DNA of 64,000 nt from positions 5,912,427 to 5,976,426 of the forward strand of contig NC_087181.1 in NCBI RefSeq assembly GCF_035594125.1, given 5' to 3'. Positions 1-12,263 of this stretch are shown here, piece by piece. Positions within the stretch are counted from its first letter, which is position 1; the number at the start of each line of letters is the position of its first letter. The notes under the pieces were generated by a model. That model saw nothing but the letters and a program-made list of their open reading frames with translations. It had not been told where the DNA came from and made no database searches. Source of the stretch: Scylla paramamosain. Its lineage: Eukaryota > Arthropoda > Malacostraca > Decapoda > Portunidae. The position numbers and the translations under genes were made by a program.

Positions 1-5
1 TGGTG

Positions 6-6
<1 letters not shown>

Positions 7-77
<71 letters not shown>
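7..77. repeat. (TG)n microsatellite
   Basis: Uninterrupted TG dinucleotide array at the left edge of the window. It may extend to the left, since only six bases precede it. Confidence 0.97.
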
Positions 78-80
<3 letters not shown>

Positions 81-1589
81 CTATATTATTCTGTGTTTTA
101 ATTTTTTTTCATATATCCTTAATTCATTAAATTGATAGATATAAGCTTTTCCATAAGAAAAATCTTGGAATGGAAATGCACAATCTTATTTTGTAATTAT
201 TGTTGTTACTGCTGTGCCTGGAATGAGGCAGTGGGCCAGTGGTGCAGTGTGCGAGTCTCATCAGTGGAAGGGTAGTGCTGGTCTGTGGAAAGTTAGAGAA
301 ACGCAGAAGGGAGCGTGTTTGGTACTCGGCACCAAAAAAAATAATAAATAATAAATAAAATAAAAAAATCCAAAGCCAATAACCATGTAAAAATAGGGGC
401 TGCATTGATTGAACCAGTGATGAGCTGGTGTCCACTATGTGGACACTATTTCTCTGTGTAAATTTGTACCATACTTTCACAATTATTCTTGTATCTGTTG
501 ATCTTACCGTCATTTTCATTATTGTTTTGGTAATAATGTGTAAGAAACACAAAGTATTTTTGATATAGGTTATGATGGGATTTCAACTTCAGCCAGCTCA
601 TCCTGAGTTGGTTCATAGTCATCTCCAGATGACTCAGACTCACTGAGCTCATAATCAGAGTTCAGAAGTATGTTCAGTGCCTCAAGGGCAGAAAGAGTGG
701 AGTGGCAGCAGTCAGACATGGCATAAACATTCCTGACTACTGACAAGGATTCCATCACCATGGCACATGGGTAGAGTGGGTGAGTTGCTATTTCTCATTT
801 TTTGCCCAAAATTGTTTCATGCATGAAACAGTTAGAACTTTATAGGAATAGACTCATCTATCCTTCCTCTTAAATATGCAATTCATAGTGAATGATTTGG
901 CCATGGCAAAGTGAGGAATATATGCATATATAACTTTTGCCTTACTGCTGCCTTGTGTGCCAAGTTCACTATGGCTGTGGTTGGGTGTGGCATGAATGAA
1001 AGAGGACTGTGCAGCAAGCAAGACCAATTGTACATGATAGAAATGAATGAATAGTGACAGTGGTGAGTTCATGAAAATGATGTTGCTTCGTTGACCCCTG
1101 GAATGTAGGCGAACTTGGCAGGGCCACTGGCATATGGGCCCAGTTAGAGTGTGAGGCACTCTGTAAGAAGTACCTTGAATCTGCTGTGGCCTCAGGGTTA
1201 GAGTGAGGGACAAGGAACAGTTTCATTATGAAGGGACAGGGGTAGACCAGTGTATGCTGTTGGGGCTTGCTGTGGTACAGTGAGCCATGAGACTATCCCT
1301 TTCCACCTGGGTCTGACAGGGGCGAGAGTATGAATTGAATGTTGACAGGGCTCTGAATGTGAATGATCTGTGTAAATGTGTGGTGCTTTATCTGGGCCAT
1401 CCCTTGTGGGGATTGCCAGCTTTGTATTTAGATAGTATTTTCTCATTATGTATACTTCCTTAATCTCCTAGGTTAGCTCACTGTCTTGGTCCTGAACCAC
1501 CTTTACTATCCTCTTTCCCACTTTCCTCATGCTATTTTTCCTCTCATATTTAATCCTTTGATTCCTTTGCCTTGAATAACACAAAAATT
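78..1589. other. No recognised gene
   Basis: AT-rich sequence with only short ORFs. The minus strand has a 63-codon acidic ORF at 570-761 (Ser/Glu/Asp-rich C-terminal half) that I do not recognise. An A-rich stretch at 333-368 follows a moderately GC-rich segment and could be the tail of a short retroelement, but no diagnostic box was found. Confidence 0.4.
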
Positions 1590-1810
1590 TTTTTTCTTTT
1601 ACTGTATCTTTGATCAAACTTTCTGTTCTTCCTTTGCTCCAAATATTTTTTTTTTTTTCTGTTCAACCCTATTTCTCATTGAATTTTCCTTTTCTTTGAT
1701 TATCTTTACCACTGCATTCAATAAATCTTTCTTAGTTATCTGCTGTTGCATCACTTTTAAGTCCACTACCTTTTGTTGTTGCTCCTCCTTCCACACTTTC
1801 TTAACAATTC
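1590..1810 (-). pseudogene. LINE ORF1 fragment (coiled-coil/basic)
   Basis: A 60-codon minus-strand stretch (1614-1796), rich in Lys, Glu and Gln, contains the motif VVKIIKEKENSMRNRVEQKK followed by KIFG. The same block occurs in the better-preserved minus-strand LINE at 10.6-12.3 kb as VIKDNENLVRETVDKKKCV followed by LVF. That makes this a short decayed piece of the same ORF1 type, whose protein is expected to bind element RNA. Stops and frameshifts lie on both sides, and no endonuclease or RT is adjacent. Family assignment rests on this one motif; a chance Lys/Glu-rich ORF is the alternative. Confidence 0.5.
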
Positions 1811-2164
1811 ATTAACACTTTCTTCATTTGCTTCAGTTTACATTCATATTTATAAAACTTGCTTTAAGTTCATCATTTTCCATCCTTAAAAATCTCACAT
1901 TTTGCATTACATACATCTCACTTACTCAGCTTCCATTGTTTACATATTGTCCATAAGGATTTCTACTTGGCTCTCAAGCTCAATTACTCTCTTTTGCAAT
2001 ATGAAACCTCTATCAAACTCTCTCTAAACACTAAAAATCAGTAATGATTTGCTAATTTTGGTGATCAGTAAGGCCTGGATTTATTAATGAGTTATGAGCT
2101 TCATAAATCCTTACAAAGTTCATACCTCTTGTAAGGGTGATTTGCTAAACATTCATGAACTCTG

Positions 2165-2435
2165 CAAGGCACCCATTTCTTTTTTTTTTTGGCCAAGGGC
2201 AACATTTTTTTTGGCCAAGGACAACAAAAAAATGTAATAAAAAAAAGCCCACTTAATCCCAGTTCCCATACAGATGTCAGATAGAATGATAAAAGAAAGT
2301 CAACAAAAAAATGTAATAAAAAAAAGCGCACTTAATGCCAGTTCCCATAGAGATGTCAGATAGAATGATAAAAGAAAGTCTTGTGGAGTGAGGCCATGGG
2401 AGGAGGGAAGGCATGCAGTTAGCAAGATCATTATG
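2165..2435 (-). mobile_element. Jockey-like LINE, 3'-end fragment (copy J1)
   Basis: The stretch around 2367-2432 matches, on the minus strand, the C-terminal coding part of the jockey-like family seen seven more times here (compare 34.0-34.1 and 46.97-47.05 kb). The family 3' tail motif (ttggccaagggcaaca on the plus strand) follows at 2180-2230. The tail is repeated and an internal block is duplicated, so the copy has been rearranged. Only the last ~150 bp of coding sequence and the 3' UTR survive. Confidence 0.75.
2223..2381. repeat. 79-bp tandem duplication in LINE tail
   Basis: Two near-identical units, starting at 2223 and 2302 with the same aacaaaaaaatgtaataaaa, lie head to tail. The second copy carries a few substitutions. 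The duplicated block is the 3' end of LINE copy J1. Confidence 0.85.
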
Positions 2436-2439
2436 TTAG

Positions 2440-3381
2440 ATACTTTTTAGAAACCCCTTTAAGTGATGTAAGCTAGATCAATGAGTGCCTCTTCTCTACT
2501 GTACAACCAGCAACATAAACTGAATTGCAAGTTGTATTAGCAAATGATCTTGGAGTGAGGAAGGAGAGGATGTTCAGAAATCTCCTAAATATTTTTCAGG
2601 TGGGCAGTGAACACCTCTTGAAATATGGGTTTCTGCAGAGGGAAATACTGCAGTGGTGTAATGAACTTTTATTTCGGGTGAAGGAGATGATAAAGAAGGA
2701 AGAACAAAGGAAAAGAAGAAGGAACAGAAGGAAGAATATGAAAGGAAAGAAGAGAAAGAAGGGAAAAAAAGAAATGGAAGAAGGAAAAAAATTAAGGAAG
2801 TAGAAAAAGATGACAAAAAAATATACAGTGATTGAACTAATATAAATAGTAGCCATCTTGTTTTGTTGATGAAAAGTATCGCAGAAGAAATAGTTTTTAA
2901 TCCAAACCCACCAGATGCTCCTTTACCTGTATAACTCATAACTTGAATAATTTAAATTTGTTACATATTTTCAAATTACTGTTGACATTTTATAAGTTGT
3001 AACACAAGTTTCTGCAGATATTGGTTTGAGGTGAAAGTACAAGTTATTCTAAGAAAATGTTCAATGCTCTTATGCATTTTAAGGCCTTGTTTGGCCATGG
3101 TATAAAATTCCAGTGTGACAGATGAACAGATGGATGGCATATCTGCATACTCCACATTACTTAAGCATATGGCATTGCTGAGTTTTTTTTTTTTTTTCAA
3201 AATTGTCAGAACTATTGTTCCAACAGGATAATTTATCATGGTGGCTAACAATTTCAATTTAGATATAAAGATCCAGTCTCTAAAAGCCTGATCATAATAT
3301 TACTAGCCTCAAACAATTTATGGCAAGATGTAAAAGCTTACATAAGTCTCTCACTGCACATAATATCAATAGAGATGAAAT
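2440..3381. other. No recognised gene
   Basis: The plus-strand ORF at 2525-2803 (92 codons) ends in about 40 residues of almost pure Lys/Arg/Glu produced by purine-rich DNA, and I regard it as low-complexity rather than a gene. The rest is AT-rich with no recognised domain. It should contain the 5' part of the BEL/Pao element that follows, but I could not identify it. Confidence 0.4.
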
Positions 3382-4005
3382 GTGTTTCATATTCCTCATA
3401 AATTACTTACTATCCCCTGTAAAGGAAATATAAAAAGGGTGCTGAAGGAAAACATGTTAAATATAGAGGAAGTTCTGGATTGTTTGAGAAATGAAGTATT
3501 CACAATTGAGAGTAGTACATCAATAGTTGAGAGTAATGCATCCATAGCTAAGATGGAAATAGAACATTATGCAGATAGATTCAATATAGGACAAAAGAGG
3601 GAAGAGAAGCTTAAAATTCAATGTAAATTATGCCACAGACAAAATCATCCATGGTTCAAATGCCACAAATACAGATCCTGATTCAGAGGATAATGTAATG
3701 GATGTTTGGAACCTGAGCACTACAATAAAGGCTGCACAAATCCTAACATAAAAAAATGCAAATTTTGCAAAAAGAAACACTGCCATTCCCTTTGTTTAAA
3801 ATCTAAATCAACAAATCCCAAAGAAAGGACTATCTTAACTACTACACTAATATTACTCCTTGTAGCAAAAGGAGGTAAGAACACTAAGTTAAGGGCCTTG
3901 TTAGACCAGTGTTCACAAAAAAATTTTGTCCTCAAGTCCTCTTTGGCCATAATAAAGTATAAATTGATTGACAAAGAAACCCTAATGCTACAGGTGATCA
4001 GATAA
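3382..4005 (+). pseudogene. BEL/Pao gag zinc knuckles and protease remnant
   Basis: One reading frame with two internal stops (TGA near 3679, TAA near 3694). Residues 81-94 of the first part form a canonical CX2CX4HX4C knuckle (CKLCHRQNHPWFKC). A second one, CNGCLEPEHYNKGC, straddles the start of the second part, and a third Cys/His cluster follows at about 3756. These would package RNA in Gag. Downstream, LRALLDQCSQKNFV (about 3891-3932) resembles the BEL/Pao aspartic protease signature in which the catalytic Asp is followed by a small residue and Gly; here Gly has become Cys. Retroviral-type proteases need that loop, so activity is unlikely. Confidence 0.82.
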
Positions 4006-4025
4006 ACAGGGATTTTATAAAGAAA

Positions 4026-4610
4026 GTGAATATGCATAACAATAACCATCATGCTCTTCACTATTTATCACATCATGGCATGAAAAAAGATAGCATAACC
4101 ACTCCAGTTAGAATAGACTATGATTGTTCAGCTAAACAATCCCCTAATTCATTAAGCCTCAATGACTGCTTGTTAGCAGGTCCAAGTCTAGTACCTGACT
4201 TAGCTCAGATTCTACTAAGATCCAGGCACCAAAAATGTACCTTCATGTCAGATATAAAAAACACATCACTGATGGTGGATGATGAAAAAGATTGAGACTA
4301 TATTAGATTTCTGTGGCCAAGAGATCCCTTAAATCCTGTTTTCCCATTTTACATCTTTAGGTTCAAGGTTGTTTTGTTTGAAGCCACCTGTTCTCAGTAT
4401 CTACTTAATGCCACCATTGCCCATCACCTAACTGATTTCCAAGAACAGGAGGACAGTATTAAGAACATAAAACAAGGAATATATATTGACAACCTACAGG
4501 GAACAAATAAGCATGAAGAAGATCTATTAGAACAATACTGGCAGGTACAGAGAATAATTAATAAGGCCCACCTGATATAAGAGAATGGGTAACTAACAGT
4601 CCCAAACTAC
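4026..4610 (+). pseudogene. BEL/Pao reverse transcriptase remnant
   Basis: The stretch DYDCSAKQSPNSLSLNDCL (from 4120) and the following GPSLVPDLAQILLRSR match the fingers/palm start of BEL/Pao RTs. After a gap, FLWPRDPLNP (about 4308) and the frame 4374-4580 (VLFEATCSQYLLNATIAHHL, then YIDNLQGT) match the palm. The active-site box reads YIDN where most RTs have YxDD; some Pao-lineage elements may carry an Asn here, so I do not call it a mutation with certainty. Several frameshifts and a probable internal deletion separate the blocks. Confidence 0.82.
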
Positions 4611-4746
4611 AAGATCAACTTGAGATATACAATGGTATATCTAAGAAACAAGACCAAGTTAATCTGGAAACCAGGTACACAAACACACTTTCAAAATCAG
4701 TGACTTTAAGGATCCTGATAAAATAACAAAAAGATCATGCTTAAGT

Positions 4747-5482
4747 ATGGTGTCAAAACCATTTGATCCACAAGGCTTATTGCTTTACGTAACAGTCAAG
4801 TCAAGAATATTTTTACAAGGCCTGTGGAAACTAAAAACATCATGGGATCAGACTCTACCTGATAAACTTTGTGATCAACAGAATCTACTTAACAAGGAAC
4901 TCAAAACAGCAAACAAAACAGAAATGCTTAGAACAACCATAATACAAGAGGAAACAGACTTGCATATTTTTAATACCAGCAATAAGATATGTGGAGTTTG
5001 TGTCTACATATGTAACAGTGGGTAAGGGAACTTGATAATAGGTAAAGCAAAGGTTGCCCCATTAAAAAACCTCACCTTCCTTAAATAGAACTAACTGCTG
5101 TCCTCTTAGCTGCTAGGCTAATCACTTCATCCATGAAGCCTATTAGGGTGTAATTAATGTAAGAAGCATTAACTTATTATGTGACAACCAAATCACTCTA
5201 TATTAGTTACAAAGTCAGAAGACATTACCCATATATGTGGCCAGTAGTGTAAGAGAAATCAACCAACTCATTCCTAATGTAAACATAAAATATGTGACAA
5301 CTAAAGATGTTCCAGCATATCTCCTAACTCAGGGAATAAATATAGATGAGCTAAATCAGTCCTCTCTGTGGTGGCAAAGACCCTCATGGCTAGCCCACAA
5401 AAATGAGTGGCCAAAAGTGCAAATTAACATGACTCAACCTACTGAGATAAATAATTCTAAATACAGTCACAACACCAGCTAA
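4747..5482 (+). pseudogene. BEL/Pao RT connection and RNase H remnant
   Basis: The frame at 4747-5025 has VSKPFDPQGLLLYVTVKSRI and LWKLKTSWDQTLP, a highly conserved region that follows the RT palm in BEL/Pao polyproteins. NKICGVCVYICNSG near its end resembles the start of the RNase H-like domain. The frame at 5237-5482 (VTTKDVPAYLLTQGINIDEL, then LWWQRPSWL) matches the conserved segment before the integrase. Multiple stops lie between. The sequence is cut at about 5522 by LINE copy J2 and resumes at 7441. Confidence 0.82.
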
Positions 5483-5522
5483 ATTATTGGAATACAGCAA
5501 ATATAACTAGAGATCAAAAATA

Positions 5523-7408
5523 TTAGCCAAAAACTCCTTTATTAACAGAAAGTGTTGAAGTCTTTCAAGATCCAGTTCCTCCCATGACTTCTGGCACCTA
5601 GCCAGAAACATCTCCAATAACTTTGCTTCTTCATCTTTCCCTCCTTTATTTCAACCTGATGGCACCATTGCCATCTCATCTATTTCTAAAGCTGAACTCT
5701 TTACTCAAACCTTTGCTAAAAACACTACCTTCAATAATTCAGGGCTTGTTCCTCCCTTTCCTCCATCCTCTGACTACTTCATGTTACTTATTAAAATTCT
5801 TTGTAATGATGTTTTCCATACTCTCGCTGACCTAAACCCTCGGAAGGCTTATGAACCTGATGGGGTCCCTCTTATTGCTCTCCGAAACTGTACCTCCATG
5901 CTTGCACCTTGCCTAGTCAAACTCTCTCAAGTTTGTCTGTCAACACCTACCTTCCCTTCTTCCTGGAAGTTTACTTACATTCAGCTTGTTCCTAAAAAGG
6001 GTGACCATTCTGATCCCTTAAACTACTGTGTTATTGCTTTAATTTCGTGCCTATCTAAAGTTTTTGAATATATCCTCAACAGGAAGATTCTTAAACTTAT
6101 ATCACCTCACAACCTTCTATCTGATTGCCAGTATGGTTCCATCAAGGCCACTCTGCTGGTGATCTGGCTTTCCTTACTAAGTCTTGATCATCCTCAAAAC
6201 TTTTGCTGTTGCCTTAGACATAACAAAGGCTTTTGATAGAACCTGGCACAAAGCTTTGATTTCTAAACTATCCTCCTATGGGTTCTATCTTTCTCTCTGT
6301 GGCTTTATCTCAAGTTTCCTTTTTGACTGTTCTATTGCTGCTGTGGTAGACAGTTACTGTTCTAAAATCTATTAACAGTGGTTTTCCTCAGGGTTCTGTT
6401 CTGTTACCCACTCTCTTCCTATTATTCATCAATGATCTTCTAAAACAAATTTCTTGTACTATCCACTCCTACGCTGATGATACCACCCTGCACTTTTTCA
6501 CGTCTTTTCATAGACATCCAACCTTTCAAGAAATAAACAGTTCACACAGGGAAGCCACAAAATGCCTGACTTCTGATCTCACTAAAATTTCTGATTGGGA
6601 CAGAGCAAACTTAGTATTATTCAATGCCTCAAAAACTCAATTCCTCCATCTATCAACTTGAAACAGCCTTCCAGACAACTATCCACTCTCCTTCAATGAC
6701 ATTCAACTGCTCCCCCTCTTCTACACTGAACATCCTCAGTCTGTCCCTTACTTATAATCTAAACTGGAAACTTCACATCTCATCTCTAGCTAAAACAGCT
6801 TCTGTGAAGTTAGGTGTTCTGAGTTGTCTCTGCCAGTTTTTCTTCCCTCCCCCCCACCTCACCCCTGCTGCTAACTCTGTACAGGGGCCTTATCTGTCCA
6901 TGTATGGAGTATGCTTTACATGTATGGGGGGGTTCCACTCATACTGCTCTTTTAGACGGGGTGAAATCAAAAGCTTTTCATCTTATCAACTCTCCTCTAA
7001 CTGACTGTCTTCAGCCTCTTTCTCATCACCGCAGTGTTGCATCACTTGCTATCTTTATTGCTATTTTCATGCCAACTGCTCTTCTATTCTTGCTAATTGC
7101 ATGCCTTCCCTACTCCTACTGCCTCACTGCATAAGTCTTTCTTCTTTCTCTCACCCCTATTCTATCCACCTCTCTAATGCAAAAGTTAACCAATATTCTC
7201 TATCATTCATCCCTTTCTCTGGTAAACTCTGAACTCCCTGCCTCCTGTATTTCCATCTTCCTATGATTTCAACTCTTTCAAGAGACTGGTTTCAAGACAC
7301 ATATCCTGCATTTTTTATTAATGCTTTTGACTCTGTAAAGGGACTGGCACCTCACTGGGCCTTTCCTTTTTGTTGCAATTTTTGTTGCCCTTGGTTGGTG
7401 TCCCTCCT

Positions 7409-7439
<31 letters not shown>

Positions 7440-7440
7440 T
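5523..7440 (+). mobile_element. Jockey-like LINE, 5'-truncated with poly(A) (copy J2)
   Basis: A non-LTR retrotransposon inserted into the BEL/Pao element in the same orientation. Homology to the other jockey-like copies begins in the endonuclease-RT linker (near 5523) and ends in ctcctacat followed by an A run at 7412-7439. RT pieces are in several frames: NPRKAYEPDGVPLIAL (5.84 kb), ALISCLSKVFEYILNRKIL (6.04 kb), ALDITKAFDRTWHKALISK (6.21 kb), FPQGSVL (about 6.39 kb) and a YADDTTLHFF box at 6.47 kb. The C-terminal domain runs 6.6-7.3 kb. Frameshifts make it inactive. The endonuclease half is absent, as expected of 5' truncation. I found no clear target-site duplication. Confidence 0.88.
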
Positions 7441-8880
7441 GGGTACTTCATTATATAGATAACCCCAAGGCTAAGTCAAAGGCTTTGGCTATATCAATAC
7501 TGCCTAATCATTAAGGTGGGAGAAGTAGAGGCAGCAGAACATAAATTAATTAAATTAATACAAAAGGAAGAATTTTTTAAATACACCTTATTCATAAGAA
7601 AGGCTGATAGATTATCATATACAAACATAATACTCTATGGGTTGTACCTAGAAAATGACATCATAAAATGTGGTGGGAGAATACAACTAGCTAATGTGCC
7701 TGAGTCAACCAAACATCCTATTTTGCTACCTGGATATCACCACATGACCAACCTACTAATACAAAGATGTCATGAACAAAACTACCATTATAGCACCAAC
7801 TTTATCATGGCTTATATGAGGCAGAAGTGATTAGAAAATGTAAGACATGCCAGAAATGTAAAGGCAAACCATTCTCTCCTGCAGATGCACTTCTACTTCC
7901 ACAATTTAGAACATAAGTGAACCCTTTAGCATAACAGGACTGGATTTTACTAGTGCTCTAAAGGTTAAAGGAGAGGCTAGTCAGGTTGCCAGGGCATATA
8001 TCATTCTGTTCACCTGTGCCACTACCAGGGCCATCCATTTAGAACTGGTATCTGATTTAACAAATCAAAACTTTATGAATGCCTTTAGATGATTTACAAG
8101 TAGACAGGGTCTACCACAACTTATATTAAGTAATAATGCAACAACATTTGTTATGGCTGCCAATTAGCCATGTCAAGGAAATTATGGAAGACCCTCGTGT
8201 AAATAGCCATTTAACATCAGTCAACTGTGAATGAAAATTTATTACAGCTTAAGCCCCCTGGTTTGGTTTCATATGGGAGAGGTTAATAGGGAGTGTAAAA
8301 ACTGAATTAAGGAAAGTCTTTTGTCACATTTGATGAACTGCACACTATCATATGAGAATTAAGATCCACTATAAATGATAGACCCTTAACTTATGTAAGC
8401 AGTGATATCAGTGAACTCATATTAGAATTAAGATCCGCTATAAATGATAGACCCTTAACTTATGTAAGCAGTGATATCAGTGAACTCAATGCCATAACCC
8501 CTTCACAGTTATTAAGAGACAAAAGATTGAAATCTTTTCCTAATCAGCTTTCATTAGAAGAAATATCTGACCCATCTTAGGGTTCTTCACAAAATTTAAA
8601 GGAGACTCAATTATAAAAGTAAATTTATAAATGATATATGGAAAAAGGTGGGTCTCAGAGTCCCATAGGTACATAGTTCCCAAAGAAGGCATGATATGGC
8701 CACAAGCCATGGACGTCATCCTCATTCATGATGATGGGCTGTGGTTCTGGTGAAGACTTGGTAAAATCACTGGCCTACATGAAGGACAGGACAGGTTAGT
8801 AAGGGCAGTGTATGTAAAGACCTCCTCAGGCACAACCACTTGACCCATTGCCAGATTGTATTCACTCAAACAAAGTCAGG
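7441..8880 (+). pseudogene. BEL/Pao integrase and C-terminal domain remnant
   Basis: The ORF at 7516-7830 matches the BEL/Pao integrase N-terminal region (LYLENDIIKCGGRIQLANVP, then KHPILLPGYHHMTNLLI). The catalytic core follows with ITGLDFTSALKV (about 7930), CATTRAIHLELVSDL (about 8019) and RQGLPQLILSNNATTF (about 8103). The second catalytic Asp, expected in a SDN-type motif, reads SNN here. At 8.66-8.86 kb the frame MDVILIHDDGLWFW, then LVRAVYVKTSSGTTT, matches the short C-terminal domain of Pao integrases. Stops and a 69-bp tandem duplication interrupt the core. Confidence 0.84.
8355..8488. repeat. 69-bp tandem duplication inside integrase
   Basis: Two units starting agaattaagatcc at 8355 and 8424, differing at very few positions, lie within the decayed integrase. 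The unit is 23 codons long, so the frame is kept across the duplication. It includes the segment RSAINDRPLTYVSSDISEL. Confidence 0.92.
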
Positions 8881-9069
8881 TGGATGTAGCACCCTCCACT
8901 GATAATATCCAGCAGCAGGGGTCTGTCTGTAACCAGTGACCCCTGCAACAAATGGCGGCATGCTCTGCAGACTTATGGAAATAAAAAATTGAAACCAGCC
9001 AAATTTAATGTCAAGTTTACCCCATGTAAATATTTATAATATAAACTATTTCTCTTGGTGGTGGGAGTA

Positions 9070-9530
<461 letters not shown>

Positions 9531-10579
9531 TAAATACTCTATTAGTGGCAGGGCTGTGCTGGTATAGGTGCTTAGCTCAGTGTATGTCTGTCTAATACCA
9601 AGAAAACATCTGGCATTAGCCTTTGTATGCTGATTCTCCACAAAATTATGCAGTACAATCTAAATATATTCATTGTCACTGTCTTGGCAGGAAACTGCAA
9701 GTGACTGACTGACTGTCAGCTGATTTGATACTAGCCTCTCTTCCCTGTCCCTTCCTGGGAAGGCATGGCCTAATGTAGCACATCATTTTATTTGTCATCA
9801 CTTACAACTATACTATCCTTGTGTAATGTTTACCAGTAAATCAGCTGTCCATTAATATTGCTAATCTCATTATGGAATGCTGTAGTGATCCAAAACTTAT
9901 AGAAATCATGATTGAATAATTAACAATTTTACTCATGGATATCCCACATCTACACATCCTGCCATGGCCTCTTCTAGCCATTGTTGTCCACCTACATTAC
10001 ACTACACTACAAAATGCACATGTGCATAGAACATTTTCAATTTGAAATAACTTGTACTTTCATCTCTAGCAATATCCACAGAAACTCAATGTTACACCCT
10101 GTTTAGGTTGAAATTATTGTTTTTTAAACAGTATAGCTTTTATGATCCATAACTGTATCACTCTGAATCTGAAGAATATCATTAAGGCATTATACATAAC
10201 ATTATGTAAGTTAGAAGTAATATTATATCCTCACTGCATATTTATCATGGAAATAAGAAATATGTTGCCTTCTAATATTACATTTGATTGAATTTCTACC
10301 ATTACTAATATGGCATCTATTGTGTGCTTCCTGCTACAACATGCTGCCTCCCCTTGGCAGTGTTCACATGATGTCTCGTTGTTACTGTGATTGGCACCTG
10401 TTGGCTAAGAGGGAATGTTTCAAGTGCTATGGTTGGATAATGATAAATGCCAACAAACACAAAAGTGCTATCTGTCAGCTGTAGAGCAAAATCATGGTAG
10501 AGTTTGCAAGTTAAAAATTGGTGGATTTATGAAACATTAGCGAATCAATTAGGAGAGAGTTTTATTGACTTCTTATCTT
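9531..10579. other. No recognised gene
   Basis: AT-rich unique-looking sequence. ORFs are short, and none has a recognisable domain in either strand. Confidence 0.4.
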
Positions 10580-10586
10580 TCTATAC

Positions 10587-11000
10587 TTGGAACTTTGTAA
10601 CATGGGACTGTTAGTAAATGCTGGACCAGGTGTAAACAAACCACCTTCTTTACCTCCAATTCACTTTACCATGACTAACTTCAACATTTCACTCCCCCAC
10701 AATTCATCATTTCCTTCAGTTGTCCACTTCTCCCAATTTACTTCTTTACAGTTGAAGTCACCCATGATGGTCTGGATTTCACAGTGGTTTATCAATTTCT
10801 CCATATCTGATAATGTTTCTTTTTAAATTTCCTTGTGTTCTTCAGTGTTCCACGACCTTGTCCTTGGGGTACATACATCACTGCAAAGTTCCTTGTGGCT
10901 TTACCCTCATTCCAAATCCCCACTTTAATCAATTCATCATTATTGCTTCCATAAACTACTTCATTAACATGTGGGTCTTTCTTGGTTAAAATCATAATAT
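10587..11000 (-). pseudogene. LINE apurinic-like endonuclease remnant
   Basis: The minus-strand frame 10995-10792 reads ILTKKDPHVNEVVYGSNND and GKATRNFAVMYVPQGQGRG, the middle of an exonuclease-endonuclease-phosphatase fold. The next frame, after one stop, has IMGDFNCKEVNWE, the conserved GDFN motif holding catalytic Asp and Asn. The enzyme nicks target DNA to prime reverse transcription. The N-terminal motif and the terminal SDH motif are not recognisable. Confidence 0.78.
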
Positions 11001-11333
11001 CTCCTCCTTATTTGTTTGTCCTCAACTTTTCCAATTATATTTTCAATCACCTATGTTTAAACACTCAATGGATTTATCCAGTTTTATATATGTTAGCCTG
11101 ATGATATCAGGTTCATTTGTTTTGGAGTACTTGTTTAACTCAGTATTTGCTGTCATCAGCCCATTTTCATTTTTAATTTCTGCCTCCCTCCACCTTTGTT
11201 TTTATGTACCATTTTCTTATTTCATACCCATCACTTTCCAGTACAATTTTTTTTTTCTCTGCCTCTGATCTTTCCTCATTTTTTTACTTTTGCCTCAGAC
11301 CACGGTTCATTCACTTTTGCTCTTTCCTCCTCA

Positions 11334-12263
11334 TTAAGGTCTTTCTTTATCCAGGTGTTTCTGTACTTCTCCATTTTTTTTTTCCAACCTATTTGCCTCT
11401 GCCAGGGTTTCTTCAGCATCTATCAGTGATTTAAACATTATTTTTAATGGCCGTGTTTTTTCTTGCACATATTTTCCCAATCTTTGGAATTCTTCATTTT
11501 CATTTTCTAAGTTACTACCATTACTCTTAATTTCCCTTACTATCTTTGCAATATTAATTCTCTCCATCCTTTCTCTCTCAAATGTGTGTGGTAATTTATC
11601 CTCTCATCTCAAAGACTAGTACACATTTCTTCTTGTCTACAGTCTCCCTTACCAGGTTCTCATTGTCTTTGATTACCATAACAGTTGACTCCCTTACCTT
11701 TTCTTTCAATGTTCTTGACAATGTCTCTGAAATTTTCTTACACCACTTCCTTCTCATTTTTTCATTTGTCATGTCTTTCTTCCATCTTCTTTACCCCCTC
11801 TGAACTGACTTTCACTTTAACATTTATTTCCTTAAGGATTACATCATGACTGTTACACTTAACCTTCAGTGCGGCATTCTCTTTCTTTAGTTTTTCCAAT
11901 CTCACTTTCATCTCGCTGTATACCTTTAGAACAATATCATATTTTTCACACTTCTTTCTCAGGTCATTATTGTCTTTGAATAATTTGTCCTGTTTTTCCA
12001 AAATTCCAGCAACAACTTTCTCATTGCTCTTAACTCCTTCTCAACATTAACAATCTTTCTCACATTTGTTCTCTTTCTTCCTTAAATCCCGAGAAAACCC
12101 TCATTCCACTCAACTTGCCAAGTTGCCTTAACCCCAGAGGTCTTTCTATAGAAATACCTCTAGCTTGTGGAGTTGGAGTACAAGTAGATAAGGGTTTTTT
12201 TACATTACCTTCATCAATGGTGCCATGGTTGAGATCTTCTCTATCCACTTCCCACCACAACAA
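11334..12263 (-). pseudogene. LINE ORF1 protein remnant (coiled coil, RNA-binding)
   Basis: Several minus-strand frames joined by frameshifts: 12263-12060, 12001-11762 and 11567-11334. The middle frame is heptad-rich (LRKKCEKYDIVLKVYSEMKV, then LEKLKKENAALKVKC), a probable coiled coil for ORF1 multimerisation. Downstream comes VIKDNENLVRETVDKKKCV, then KYVQEKTRPLKIMFKSLIDA and EETLAEANRL, resembling a small nucleic-acid-binding fold that follows the coiled coil in such proteins. The likely start is the Met at 12112 (MRVFSGFKEE) or the one at 12263; decay makes the choice uncertain. The role would be RNA binding in the retrotransposition particle. Confidence 0.68.

Larger units (their letters stand above)
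3382..8880 (+). mobile_element. Degenerate BEL/Pao LTR retrotransposon
   Basis: Domains occur in the order expected of a BEL/Pao polyprotein, all on +: zinc knuckles (3.6-3.8 kb), retroviral-type protease (3.9 kb), RT (4.1-4.9 kb), RNase H region (4.9-5.4 kb), integrase (7.5-8.55 kb) and the small integrase C-terminal domain (8.66-8.86 kb). The element is split at about 5522/7441 by a jockey-like LINE in the same orientation. Many stops and frameshifts, a shortened RT and changed catalytic residues show it is dead. No 5' LTR was identified; a possible 3' LTR starts near 9070. Confidence 0.88.
10580..12263 (-). mobile_element. CR1/L2-type LINE, ORF1 plus endonuclease (copy K2)
   Basis: Minus-strand non-LTR retrotransposon fragment in the order ORF1 (12263 to 11330) then endonuclease (about 11000 to 10590). 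Homology stops near 10580, before the RT, so the 3' half is missing. The endonuclease type fits the RT family at 15.5-17.3 kb, but the order of the two pieces along the minus strand rules out one contiguous copy. Clade placement (CR1/L2 group) is inferred from domain style only. Confidence 0.78.

Noticed and set aside
220..300. tRNA-derived SINE head (tggtgcagtg resembles an A box)
   Set aside because: No B box at the expected distance and no second copy in the window.
2525..2803. Lys/Arg/Glu-rich 92-codon ORF as a gene
   Set aside because: Purine-rich low-complexity DNA, with no motif or supporting context.
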